Shown here: in pieces, positions 44,327 through 52,856 of the stretch
Numbering within the stretch: position 1 is the first letter of the stretch
Layout of the letters: each line of letters starts with the position of its first letter
DNA from: Candidatus Dadabacteria bacterium
GTDB lineage: Bacteria > Desulfobacterota_D > UBA1144 > Nemesobacterales > Nemesobacteraceae
Reading direction: 5' to 3'
Assembly (NCBI GenBank): GCA_009840385.1
Contig: VXNX01000005.1
Span: 124,001-188,000, forward strand
DNA: 64,000 bases
The notes under the pieces: model-generated
Seen by the model: only the letters and a program-made list of their open reading frames with translations
What the model was told of the DNA's origin: nothing
The model's database searches: none
Program-made: the position numbers and the translations under genes

Positions 44327-44486
44327 GGGGATTAAGTTTTTCGAATTCCTTTAACTCTAGCCTTAGCCTGAGGTTCAGATCTTGGACATGCTGCAATTCT
44401 TTTACCTGTTTTGACGCCTGTCTTATTTGCCGCCTCAGGAGTTGCACCTGATCTTGTAATTGTTGAACTCTATCTCGATTGTACAG
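44316..44486 (-). CDS. small coiled-coil ORF lacking a canonical start
   Basis: About 56-58 codons between a TAG (44493-44495) and a TAA (44316-44318). The protein is a strong Leu/Gln/Arg heptad coiled coil (for example VQQLQDQVQLLRRQIRQ). Its stop lies inside the start of the next gene (11-nt overlap), as expected of a coupled operon. No ATG/GTG/TTG exists at the 5' end. A CTG at 44486 is the first candidate, or the 5' part lies in another frame (a 20-codon ORF begins at an ATG near 44552 and runs across the junction). A frameshift, a sequencing error or a non-AUG start are the options. Confidence 0.4.
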   Translation of the reverse strand: MYNRDRVQQLQDQVQLLRRQIRQASKQVKELQHVQDLNLRLRLELKEFEKLNPHAV

Positions 44487-44623
44487 ACCGTTCTAACCTA
44501 ACAGAACCCCCTGCTTTTTCAACTTGCTTCATAACCTTTTTATGTAAATCAAGGCGGGTATTTTGTTAATGCGGAAGAATTTCGGTTGAGGGTAGTGCAG
44601 TTTCTGTCCCGTGGTTTTTTCTT

Positions 44624-44629
44624 TATAAT
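44624..44629 (+). promoter_or_regulatory. -10 element of cstA
   Basis: A perfect TATAAT lies 38 bp before the cstA start. The -35 position (TTTCTG, 44601-44606) is poor, so an activator may be needed. Confidence 0.4.
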
Positions 44630-44667
44630 GATTGAACCTGCGATTTTCTGATTTCAGGGAGTTTTGG

Positions 44668-46323
44668 ATGAACGCAGCCGCAATAGCGATAGTAGTAATA
44701 GCCCTTTACCTGCTCGGGTACAGGTATTACTCAAAATTTATTTCCGAAAAAGTCTACGGGGTAAAAGACGGGGAACCCACGCCGGCTCACCAGATGAGGG
44801 ACGGCGTGGACTACGTACCCGCCGGCAAGCATGTCCTTTTCGGGCACCACTTTGCGTCCATAGCCGGAGCTGCGCCTATAATAGGGCCGGCCATAGCCGT
44901 GTTCTGGGGATGGGTCCCGGCGATTATCTGGGTCGTGTTTGGAACGATCTTCATCGGGGCCGTTCATGATTTCGGAGCTCTGGTTATCTCGGCTAGAAAC
45001 AGGGGAAGATCAGTCGGAGACCTTGCCGGGATATTCATAAGCCCGCGGGGAAGAACTCTTTTTCTTCTTATAGTCTGCTTCCTGGTCTTTTTCGTGATAG
45101 CGGTTTTCGCTTACGCCATCTCGGTTCTTTTCGTCAGTTTCCCCGCAAGCGTTCTTCCAGTGAACTTCCAGATACTGGTAGCGCTTGTACTCGGGTTTCT
45201 TTTCTACAGAAAAGGGGTGTCCATCCTCTGGCCCTCGATAATCGCGCTTGTGCTTCTTTACTTCATGGTCTGGGCGGGAACCAAGTTTCCCCTAACGATT
45301 CCCGAGGTTATGGGAAGCCAGGTGGTGACATGGGTAATCATTCTCATGGTCTACTCCTTCGTGGCCTCGGTTCTTCCCGTGTGGATGCTTCTTCAGCCGC
45401 GAGACTACATAAACGGCATACATCTTTTCGTGGGTCTCGCGATACTTATAACCGGGATAATGGTAGCGCGTCCTGAGATGCAAGCCCCGGCCATTAACTT
45501 TGTCGCCGACGGACTTCCCGTGCTTCCCTTCCTTTTCATAACCGTGGCGTGCGGGGCGGTAAGTGGATTCCACGGCCTTGTCGCAAGCGGCACCACCTCG
45601 AAGCAGCTTGACAGGATGTCGCACTCAAGATTCGTGGGTTACGGGGGGATGCTGGGGGAGGGTACTCTGGCCATGATAGCCACCCTGGCGGTTGCGGCCG
45701 GGATAGAACGCAGCGAATGGCTTAAGCATTATCATTCGTGGGAATCGGCATCGAGCGGCGGCATAGCGAATTTTGTCATGGGAACCTCAACCTTTCTTAC
45801 CTCAATCCATATCCCCGAGGTGCTCGGAACCACTCTTATAAGCGTGATAGTCATAAGCTTTGCGGCGACTTCGCTTGATACGGGGGCCAGGATACAGAGG
45901 ATTGTTATAGGCGAGCTTGGAGAGGCCTACGGTATCAATGCCCTTAAGAACAGGTATATCGGGGCCTTTTTTGCCATAGTACCGCCCCTTGCGCTTGCAC
46001 TTTTCGCTCAGGTCCCGGGCAAGGGACCCGGATCAGGCGGATTCTTGCTCTGGCCTCTTTTCGGGGCGACAAACCAACTCATAGCCGGAATTACGCTGCT
46101 TCTGATAACCCTTTATCTTAGAAGATTGAAAAAACCGTTTATCTATACTCTTGTGCCGATGGTTTTCCTTGTGGGCATGACTACGGCCTCGATATTCTTC
46201 AACCTTAAGTATTTTCTCGACAACACTCTTCTTTTCAGCCTTTCGGCGATAATGCTTGTTCTTGCCGTCTGGCTTGTTCTGGAGGCCATAGTTGTGTCAA
46301 GAAAGGCCTCGGGCGGAGGATGA
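44668..46323 (+). CDS. cstA: carbon starvation protein CstA family transporter
   Basis: This encodes 551 residues with many membrane helices. I start at the ATG at 44668, with GGGAG 8 bases upstream. The upstream 12 codons from a TTG lack a ribosome site. Family motifs are YRYYSKFISEKVYG, HFASIAGAAPIIGPAIAVFWGW, ISARNRGRSVGDL, GFHGLVASGTTSKQLD and LWPLFGATNQLIAG. CstA-family proteins import pyruvate or peptides when carbon is scarce. No CstA-associated small protein is seen. Confidence 0.9.
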   Translation: MNAAAIAIVVIALYLLGYRYYSKFISEKVYGVKDGEPTPAHQMRDGVDYVPAGKHVLFGHHFASIAGAAPIIGPAIAVFWGWVPAIIWVVFGTIFIGAVHDFGALVISARNRGRSVGDLAGIFISPRGRTLFLLIVCFLVFFVIAVFAYAISVLFVSFPASVLPVNFQILVALVLGFLFYRKGVSILWPSIIALVLLYFMVWAGTKFPLTIPEVMGSQVVTWVIILMVYSFVASVLPVWMLLQPRDYINGIHLFVGLAILITGIMVARPEMQAPAINFVADGLPVLPFLFITVACGAVSGFHGLVASGTTSKQLDRMSHSRFVGYGGMLGEGTLAMIATLAVAAGIERSEWLKHYHSWESASSGGIANFVMGTSTFLTSIHIPEVLGTTLISVIVISFAATSLDTGARIQRIVIGELGEAYGINALKNRYIGAFFAIVPPLALALFAQVPGKGPGSGGFLLWPLFGATNQLIAGITLLLITLYLRRLKKPFIYTLVPMVFLVGMTTASIFFNLKYFLDNTLLFSLSAIMLVLAVWLVLEAIVVSRKASGGG

Positions 46324-46332
46324 GACGCCGCT

Positions 46333-46938
46333 CTACATCTCCTTTCTGTCCCGAAGCGCTTTGCCGAGCGTGAGTTCGTCTATGAACTCTATGTCTCCGC
46401 CGACGGGTATTCCGTAGGCTATTCTCGAGATTCTGACCCCAAGCGGTTTTATTGTTCTTGAAAGGTAGACTGCGGTTGCCTCGCCTTCTACGTTTGTGCC
46501 CGTCGCGACTATTATTTCCTTTATGTTATCCCGCCCAGCTTTTGTAACGAGCTCCTTTATCCGAAGATCTTCGGGGCCCACGCCTTCCAGGGGAGAGATT
46601 ACTCCGTGGAGAACATGGTATTTTCCCCGGAACTCCCCGCTTCTCTCTATGGCGAGCAGGTCGAGGGGTTGTTCAACGACGCAGAGAATGCGGCCGTCTC
46701 TTGATGGGTCGGCGCAAATCGCGCACGGATCTTTCTCCGTGAAATTAAAGCACGTGCGACACGTGCTGACGTCGGATTTGGTACTGATTATCGCGCTTGC
46801 GAGGCTGCGCGCGTAGCCTTCGGATGATCGGAATATGTGAAATGCAAGGCGAGTCGCGTTTTTCTCGCCGATTCCCGGAAGTTTAGATAGTTCTTCTATG
46901 AGTCTTGAAATCGGCTCAGGAAGGCCGGATCTTTTCAT
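46333..46938 (-). CDS. recR: recombination mediator protein RecR
   Basis: This encodes 201 residues. An HhH region (LPGIGEKNATRLAFHI) is followed by a zinc finger (CRTCFNFTEKDPCAICAD) and a Toprim domain (LCVVEQPLDLLAIE, ATGTNVEGEATAVYL). It assists RecF-pathway recombinational repair. It follows ybaB by one base, in the classic dnaX-ybaB-recR order. Confidence 0.95.
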   Translation of the reverse strand: MKRSGLPEPISRLIEELSKLPGIGEKNATRLAFHIFRSSEGYARSLASAIISTKSDVSTCRTCFNFTEKDPCAICADPSRDGRILCVVEQPLDLLAIERSGEFRGKYHVLHGVISPLEGVGPEDLRIKELVTKAGRDNIKEIIVATGTNVEGEATAVYLSRTIKPLGVRISRIAYGIPVGGDIEFIDELTLGKALRDRKEM

Positions 46939-46939
46939 C

Positions 46940-47263
46940 TCAGATAAGTCCTGGCGGAAGTCCCATGCCGGCGGTAAAGCGCGAGACTTCGTCTTTCATG
47001 AGCTCCTGTCCCTTGTAAAGGGCCTCGTTTACGGCGGCGGTCACAAGATCCTGGAGCATCTCGATGTCGGTTTCGCTTATTATTTCGGGTTCTATGACTA
47101 TTGACGATATTTCCCCCTTGGCCTTTGCCGTAACCGTAACCATTCCGCCCCCGGAAGAAGCTTCCACGGTCTTTTCTCCGGCCTCGTTCTGAAGCCGCTC
47201 CATCTGCTCCTTCATCTTTCCCATCTGCTTCATGATGTTTTTCATGTTTCCGCCGAGTTTCAT
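46940..47263 (-). CDS. ybaB: nucleoid-associated protein YbaB/EbfC
   Basis: This encodes 107 residues. It has a coiled N-terminus (MKQMGKMKEQMERLQNEAG) and a conserved VEASSGGGMVTVTAKAKGEI core. It is a dimeric DNA-binding protein. The ATG at 47263 follows a GGGGTG. A second ATG six codons in is a possible start. Confidence 0.92.
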   Translation of the reverse strand: MKLGGNMKNIMKQMGKMKEQMERLQNEAGEKTVEASSGGGMVTVTAKAKGEISSIVIEPEIISETDIEMLQDLVTAAVNEALYKGQELMKDEVSRFTAGMGLPPGLI

Positions 47264-47273
47264 TTTTTCACCC

Positions 47274-48962
47274 CTAACTTAGATTTTTTCTTTTTATCAC
47301 GCTTGCGTCAAACTGCCTGATGGCGTAGTTCACTATCTCATCTTCCGCGGGATCAGGCTTTTTCTTAGCATTGCCGGTTCCGTTAATTCCCTCTTCGTTT
47401 ACGGTGTCGATTTCGAGCCTTATTTTCTCGACGCCGAGCATCTCTCTGAGTATTTCTCTGAGTTCTTTCGATTTTTTAAGGTCTTTTTCATAGTTGATGC
47501 CGTTTTTAAGAAATTTTATACTTACCCGGTTCCCGCTGACTTCAAGCAGGTGGGCTTGGGCGAGTTTCTTCGCCAAAAACTTGTTGTCTTTCCCGTTTAC
47601 AAAGTCAACGATCTCCTGTTTTCCGGGGCTGCCGCCCGCCGTCTCTGTCTCGGTCGGAGGTGGTGAAGTTTTCTTCTCCGGTCCCCCCCCTTCGTCTTGT
47701 TGTTTGATCTGTTCGCTTTTTCTCTCTGCGGGTTTTTCTTTCCGTTTTTCCCGGATGTGCTCCGTAGCCTTTCTCTCTCTTCCCGGGGAACCCGGAGTTC
47801 TCTCCGCGCCAGACTTTTGCGGAGAGAGTATCTCAAGCCTTTTCAGAATGTCGTCTATTTTTTCGACTTTTCCGACCGTGCTCATCTTGACCAGCGTGAG
47901 TTCAAGCACGATTTCCGGGTAAAAGGAACTGCGTATTCTCTCTCCACCGTCAATCATTACGTTAAAAAGAAGCTCAACGGTCTCCGTGGACTCGTCTTTT
48001 ATCAAGGAGGCCAGTTCATCTTTTTCATCCGGTGAGAGATCAGAGACAAAGTCCTTGCCGCATATCTTCAGGTAGAGGAGATTTCTGAACATGTAGATTA
48101 TGTCCTGGGCCATTCTCCTCGGGCTTATTCCCTTTGCGGCGGCGTTTCGCACAAGTTCCACGCATTTTGCGGGCTCTTTTGCGAAAACGGACCTAAGGAT
48201 GCTTTTTAGTGACTCGTTATCTGGTATGCCGAGCAGGCTTATCACGTCCTTGTGGGTTATTTTGTCTTCAAAAGACACCGTGAGCTGGTCAAGCAGGCTC
48301 AGGGAATCCCTCATGCTTCCCTCGGATTCCCTTGCGATCAGGTAGAGGGTTTCTGCGTCGATTTTTATCCGCTCCGCCTTTGTTATTTTCTCGAGCGACT
48401 CCTTTATTTTCTCGATGGGTATTTTCTTGAAGTCGTATCTCTGGCAGCGGGACATTATGGTCGGGGGAACCTTGTGCGCTTCCGTGGTAGCGAGTATGAA
48501 AATCGCGTGCTCTGGGGGCTCTTCCATTATTTTCAGAAGGGCATTAAAAGCCGACTGGGAGAGCATGTGCACTTCGTCGATTATGTAGACTTTCTTTCTT
48601 GCGGAAGCCGGTGAGTATTTTACGCTCTCTATGATCTCGCGAACGTCGGCTACGCCCGTGTGCGAGGCGGCGTCGATTTCCTGTACGTCAAGCGATTTTC
48701 CCTCTGATATACCCTCGCAGCTTGAGCACTGGTCGGTTGAGCAGGGGTACTTTCCCTTGTCTTTTTTCTCGCAGTTTACGGCCTTCGCGACGATTCTCGC
48801 CGTAGATGTTTTTCCCGTTCCCCTGGGGCCGGCGAACAGAAGGGCGTGGGCTATTTTCTCGGATTCAATAGAGTTTCTGAGCGTTACGGCTGGGAATTCC
48901 TGACCGACTAGATCTTCGAAAGTCTGGGGTCGCCACTTGCGGGCGAGTACTCTGTATGCCAT
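47274..48962 (-). CDS. dnaX: DNA polymerase III subunits gamma/tau
   Basis: This encodes 562 residues from the ATG at 48962 (MAYRVLARKWRPQTFEDLVGQ). The longer open frame upstream is SRP RNA, not protein. Walker A GPRGTGKTSTAR, the zinc-binding Cys cluster (NCEKK...CSTDQCSSC), DEVHMLS, and an SRC sensor (MSRCQRYDF) are present. A charged linker (about 370-460) precedes a tau-type C-terminal domain. It is the clamp-loader ATPase. No Shine-Dalgarno is seen before the ATG. Confidence 0.95.
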   Translation of the reverse strand: MAYRVLARKWRPQTFEDLVGQEFPAVTLRNSIESEKIAHALLFAGPRGTGKTSTARIVAKAVNCEKKDKGKYPCSTDQCSSCEGISEGKSLDVQEIDAASHTGVADVREIIESVKYSPASARKKVYIIDEVHMLSQSAFNALLKIMEEPPEHAIFILATTEAHKVPPTIMSRCQRYDFKKIPIEKIKESLEKITKAERIKIDAETLYLIARESEGSMRDSLSLLDQLTVSFEDKITHKDVISLLGIPDNESLKSILRSVFAKEPAKCVELVRNAAAKGISPRRMAQDIIYMFRNLLYLKICGKDFVSDLSPDEKDELASLIKDESTETVELLFNVMIDGGERIRSSFYPEIVLELTLVKMSTVGKVEKIDDILKRLEILSPQKSGAERTPGSPGRERKATEHIREKRKEKPAERKSEQIKQQDEGGGPEKKTSPPPTETETAGGSPGKQEIVDFVNGKDNKFLAKKLAQAHLLEVSGNRVSIKFLKNGINYEKDLKKSKELREILREMLGVEKIRLEIDTVNEEGINGTGNAKKKPDPAEDEIVNYAIRQFDASVIKRKNLS

Positions 48963-48972
48963 GATATCAAAA

Positions 48973-49075
<103 letters not shown>

Positions 49076-49372
49076 ATTTATTCTCCAAACAGGTGAACCG
49101 TTGCGGTCCGGTCTAATCAATCTACACAAAAACCGATTTTTTAGAAATGCGGGGTGGCGAAATTCGTTTTATATCAGGGGAAAACGATACGATATACCGG
49201 TTGACGGAATTTCCATTGCGACGCTTTTCCCGTTTGATTCCTGTTCTGTTTACTGTTTAATGTGACTTCACCAGCATTAAACGAAAGATAAATACGATTT
49301 TAATAAATTATCTGTATTTAGAATCATGGGATACTATAAACAAAAGTCGGAATCAGCTGGAGGTAAAAGCGC
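49076..49372. other. intergenic region between SRP RNA and cupin genes
   Basis: This AT-rich spacer of about 300 bp must hold the divergent promoters of the SRP RNA and the cupin pair. I see no ORF. The minus-strand AGAATAAAT just upstream of the RNA 5' end could be a -10. No clear -35 is visible. Confidence 0.3.
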
Positions 49373-49726
49373 ATGCATGTAAAAAAAATAGACGATATAG
49401 AAAGCGAGGTCTTGGAGTCGGCCAACGGCGTTTCAAGACAGATGCTCATAGGCCCCGAGGAGGGTCCGAATTTTTCTATGAGAAAGCTTGTCATTGAGCC
49501 CGGGGGCGGCATTCCTGCTCATACAAGTGGTTCCGAGCATGAGCAGTACGTGCTTGACGGCAGGGCAAGGGTCGGAATCGGGGATCAGGTCTATGAAGTA
49601 GCAAAAGGTGACGTGGTGTTTATTCCCGCCGGAGAGCCGCACTGGTATGAAGCTTACGGAGAGGAACCTTTTGAAATTTTGTCGGTTCTGCCGAATAAAG
49701 ACAACGAGATGGTTTTCGTAAAATAG
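49373..49726 (+). CDS. cupin-domain protein, copy 1
   Basis: This encodes 117 residues. It is a single conserved-barrel cupin: motif 1 PAHTSGSEHEQYVLDG supplies His/Glu metal ligands, motif 2 GDVVFIPAGEPHWYEA supplies the last His. The ATG follows GGAGG. The enzyme activity or ligand is unknown. It shares roughly two thirds of its residues with the next gene. Confidence 0.8.
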   Translation: MHVKKIDDIESEVLESANGVSRQMLIGPEEGPNFSMRKLVIEPGGGIPAHTSGSEHEQYVLDGRARVGIGDQVYEVAKGDVVFIPAGEPHWYEAYGEEPFEILSVLPNKDNEMVFVK

Positions 49727-49797
49727 CCACGGCGGAAGGCAACATTGCCGCTAAATATTTCTAAGATAATCCGTCTTTTCTGTGTTACACTACCATT

Positions 49798-50154
49798 ATG
49801 TACGTAAAAAAAGTTAGGGATGTAGAGAGTACGATTATCGGAGCAGGGCAGGGTACTTCAAGGCAGGTTCTCATCAGTCCGGAGGAAGGTCCGAATTTCG
49901 CGATGAGAAAATTTGTTATGCAGCCTGGAGGCGATATCCCCGCTCATACCAACGCTGTTGAGCACGAGCAGTACGTGCTTGGTGGTAAGGCGCGGATTGG
50001 GATCGGAGACGAAGTCTATGAAGTCGAGAAGGATGACGTAGTCTTTATTCCTGCCGGGGTTCCCCACTGGTATGAAGTTGAGGGCGAGGAGCCTTTTGAG
50101 TTTCTGTGTCTTGTACCGAATCTTGAAGACAAGATAGAGCTTATCAATAAATAA
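49798..50154 (+). CDS. cupin-domain protein, copy 2
   Basis: This encodes 118 residues. It is a tandem paralogue of the preceding cupin, with the same metal ligands (PAHTNAVEHEQYVLGG and FIPAGVPHWYEV). No good ribosome site is visible before its ATG, although a -10-like TACACTAC lies just upstream. The duplicate may have diverged in substrate or regulation. Confidence 0.78.
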   Translation: MYVKKVRDVESTIIGAGQGTSRQVLISPEEGPNFAMRKFVMQPGGDIPAHTNAVEHEQYVLGGKARIGIGDEVYEVEKDDVVFIPAGVPHWYEVEGEEPFEFLCLVPNLEDKIELINK

Positions 50155-50388
50155 GCTTAGAATTTTGGACAGCATTGCTATCTTGACTGACGTAAAGCGT
50201 CAAAGCGGTGCTGTTTACGCCTAACATTATCCCTATAATTAGTAATTGAGATTGATTGCTATACGTCGCCTGAGTTTGTAATTGGTACGTAGGCCACGGA
50301 AACTTTACAAGGTCTGGAATAATCGTTTGCCCAGATATAGTTTTGTCAAAGCGTGTATTAGATCGACAGAGGAGGTTGGAGAAAAAAA
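50155..50388. other. intergenic region at the left edge of the accessory island
   Basis: This 234-bp AT-rich spacer has no recognised gene. Base composition becomes lower in GC from here on. No obvious direct repeat matching the tRNA-Ser 3' end at 55255 was found by eye. Confidence 0.3.
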
Positions 50389-51453
50389 GTGGCTAAAAAG
50401 CAGAAAGAACCAAGGCTCTGGCTTATTCGCTCCGGCAGTCGAGGAGAGCGTGAATTAGATGCCCTTGAGCAAAACAAAGCACTTGTCGGCTGGAGTGAAG
50501 TCGGAGACCTAAGTAATAAGAATCGTAGCGAGATTGTTAGGCGGCTTGAAGAGATATTTCCCGGTAGCAGTAAGAATCGGATTGCGAATTACGCTTCACA
50601 ACTTCACCGGTTTGTGAATATTATTCAGATAGGTGACTTGGTGGTTATGCCCCGCAAGCTTACCGATGGTATTGCAATTGGTGAGGTGACTGGAGATTAC
50701 AACTATATTGATGACCCTAATGATATTTTTCCCAATTCGCGTTCCATTAAATGGCATAAGGAATCCGTACCTCGCGATAATTTTAAGCAGGACTTGCGCC
50801 ACTCATTTGGAGCATTTATGACTGTCTGCGAAATCAAACGAAACAGGGCTATTGACCGCGTGCTAGCGGTTCTTGAAACTGGAAGAGATCCAGGTCCGCT
50901 TCTTGACAAGCCAGGACTCATTCCTACTCAGATTGTAGATGATGAATCAGATGTTGAAGAATACGAAGTTGATATTGAAGAAGTAGCAAATCAGCAAATT
51001 GTTTCGCTGATCAAATCTCAATTTGCCGGTCATGACTTGGCCAAGTTGGTAGCGGAAATACTCGAAACCGAGGGCTACACGACAAAAGTTTCACCTCCGG
51101 GACCGGACGGAGGAGTCGATATCCTTGCCGCGGGAGGCACTCTTGGCCTTGGTGAGGACCGTATCTGTGTTCAGGTCAAATCAAGTGATGGTGAAGCCAA
51201 TCGTGATGTGGTACTCAAGCTTATAGGTTCTGTTTCTCAAAGTGGGGCGCAGACAGGATTGCTTGTAAGTATTGGTGGTGTGAATAAAGCTGCACGGAAG
51301 GACCTTGACGACGATTTTTTCAAACTCCGTCTGTGGCAGATGGATGATCTGCTGAAAGCGCTTTTCAAAAACTACGCTGAATTGCCTGAGTACATGCGTG
51401 CTAAACTTCCACTTAGGCAAATCTGGGCTCCTGTTTCGCAAGATGATTTATAA
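50389..51453 (+). CDS. Mrr-type restriction endonuclease-like protein
   Basis: This encodes 354 residues from a GTG with GGAG 7 bases upstream. The N-terminal half (about 1-170; WLIRSGSRGE, HRFVNIIQIGDLVVMPRK) resembles PUA/EVE-like reader domains found on Mrr-family nucleases. The C-terminal half (about 205-340) is an Mrr_cat PD-(D/E)xK domain: GPDGGVDILAAGG with the catalytic Asp, and CVQVKSS with the Lys. It probably cleaves modified or foreign DNA. No methylase is adjacent, consistent with a type IV (modification-dependent) system. Low GC suggests acquisition. Confidence 0.8.
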   Translation: MAKKQKEPRLWLIRSGSRGERELDALEQNKALVGWSEVGDLSNKNRSEIVRRLEEIFPGSSKNRIANYASQLHRFVNIIQIGDLVVMPRKLTDGIAIGEVTGDYNYIDDPNDIFPNSRSIKWHKESVPRDNFKQDLRHSFGAFMTVCEIKRNRAIDRVLAVLETGRDPGPLLDKPGLIPTQIVDDESDVEEYEVDIEEVANQQIVSLIKSQFAGHDLAKLVAEILETEGYTTKVSPPGPDGGVDILAAGGTLGLGEDRICVQVKSSDGEANRDVVLKLIGSVSQSGAQTGLLVSIGGVNKAARKDLDDDFFKLRLWQMDDLLKALFKNYAELPEYMRAKLPLRQIWAPVSQDDL

Positions 51454-51598
51454 CATGATCTTGTTTTCTAAAGCATCGCTGGTGGAGAAAGTTTCCGTCG
51501 ACATAGCACGGTTTTTATTTCTCGTGAAAAATGGCTGATATGTAGTATGCACTATCGGCACGTTTCTTTAAGGCTTTCAACCGTTCTGTCATTTTCGA

Positions 51599-52099
51599 TT
51601 ACGGCACTGGCCATATAGGCGGAAAACCGAAGCCACGTTTTTCCATCTCTTCTGTATTCAGGCAAATCAATGCCGACGCGAAGCAGAAGAAAATATCTAG
51701 ATCGCGGTCTGAAAGTACGGAACTCTTATTCCGATTCGACTTTCCCTTTGTGCCCACATGGAAGTATTTAAAGTCCATATACGAAGAGCCGTGTCTTTTG
51801 AGACAAGCTATTAACTCATCCTCAGAAATTGGTCTTATGTTTTTGGTTTGACCTAAGACATTGATTTCTCGAATTATATCTTTACAGATTCTTTCCTCGC
51901 CTGCACTCCGGTACTGCAGTTCCTCGTAAAGATTTAACAGATCGTGATTAGGTTTTTTGGGAAAAATGCGGAAGAGAAGAAGAAAAAGAAAACGTAGAAA
52001 TTGTTCTACCGATACAAAAATCAGTTCGAAAGAAACAGCGGAGAGAAGGGAGTAATCTATATAATTACGAATTCCCCGAGCCTGTAAAGCTCTCCGCAA
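51599..52099 (-). pseudogene. 5'-truncated paralogue of the 52857-53459 protein (HEPN-like?)
   Basis: From its residue 17 onward (LLSAVSFELIFVSVEQFLR) this frame aligns through its whole length with the protein at 52857-53459, including the NHDLLNLYEEL and KRHGSSYMDFKYFHV segments. The first 16 codons instead read the antisense of an AlpA fragment, so the original N-terminus (about 40 residues) is lost. It has no ribosome site. It is most likely a gene remnant created by recombination, though a shortened product could still be made. Confidence 0.6.
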
Positions 52100-52197
52100 G
52101 GGCGCGGGGCTGGCGGCTCGCCGACGTGGAAGCCTGGATAGATGCCCGGGAGAATTACAGGGCGGGAAGGTTAACTGATAAGCGGCCGAGTGAGTAA
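52072..52197 (+). pseudogene. C-terminal fragment of an AlpA-family phage regulator
   Basis: This 41-codon frame reads FPEPVKLSARARGWRLADVEAW and on to a TAA. It matches the second half of AlpA/excisionase-type winged helix proteins. The N-terminal HTH is missing: the sequence upstream of FPEP is the truncated paralogue read backwards. It marks a recombination junction near 52070 and a phage or integrative-element origin for this island. Confidence 0.6.
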
Positions 52198-52235
52198 AGT
52201 TAATTTGAAACTAATTATCTGGAGGAAGTTACGAC

Positions 52236-52724
52236 ATGGGATTATCTACATCTGAATTGATTAAAATAGGATTGCTTCAAGGTCTTCCCCTAGTAGTACT
52301 CGTTGGAGCATATCATCTCATTCGAAGCTGGTGGAGAAAACAAAACCAGAAAAAACATCTTCGTAAAATTATCTCTACCCATGTAAAAAAGATTCGGGAG
52401 GCGAAGGATACACCCGACCCGGATCCAAAATCAAAAGTAATATATAAAGCGAGTGAAGTCCGAAAATCGCATTATGATGTTATGTATAAACAAATTGATG
52501 ATTTACTAAGTCACAAAGCTGTCTTGATTGATTATGAAGATGAAGAATTAATTAGAAGGGCATTTTATTACATCAATCGCTTGAACGAAAAAAACAAGTT
52601 CTTTGGTTATTACGAAGTGCTTCTAGACCTTGAAGTTTACGAAGAAAGATTAATTAAGCACTTAAAAAAAATTAAATGGCTGCAACTTGAGAAACCAGAA
52701 CACCCCCTTCCTTTTATGCGGTAG
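52236..52724 (+). CDS. unknown single-TM protein with cytoplasmic helical domain
   Basis: This encodes 162 residues. One membrane helix (about 8-28) is followed by a basic stretch (RSWWRKQNQKKHLRK) and a helix-rich, highly charged domain. The ATG follows GGAGG with good spacing. It is low in GC, like its island neighbours. I recognise no family. Its architecture (N-terminal helix, basic stop-transfer, helical domain) is shared with the unrelated-looking protein at 54464-55138. Confidence 0.6.
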   Translation: MGLSTSELIKIGLLQGLPLVVLVGAYHLIRSWWRKQNQKKHLRKIISTHVKKIREAKDTPDPDPKSKVIYKASEVRKSHYDVMYKQIDDLLSHKAVLIDYEDEELIRRAFYYINRLNEKNKFFGYYEVLLDLEVYEERLIKHLKKIKWLQLEKPEHPLPFMR

Positions 52725-52856
52725 TAAGTAAAAGCCCTGTCAGCTACTTTTCAGTTTTCCGAGCTCTCATCAATAGCGGCGATATCTTATAGGAGAGTAT
52801 ACAGGTATTACTAAGAGAGAAACACATGGCAAGCATAAACCGTTTCTTTTAAGCTT

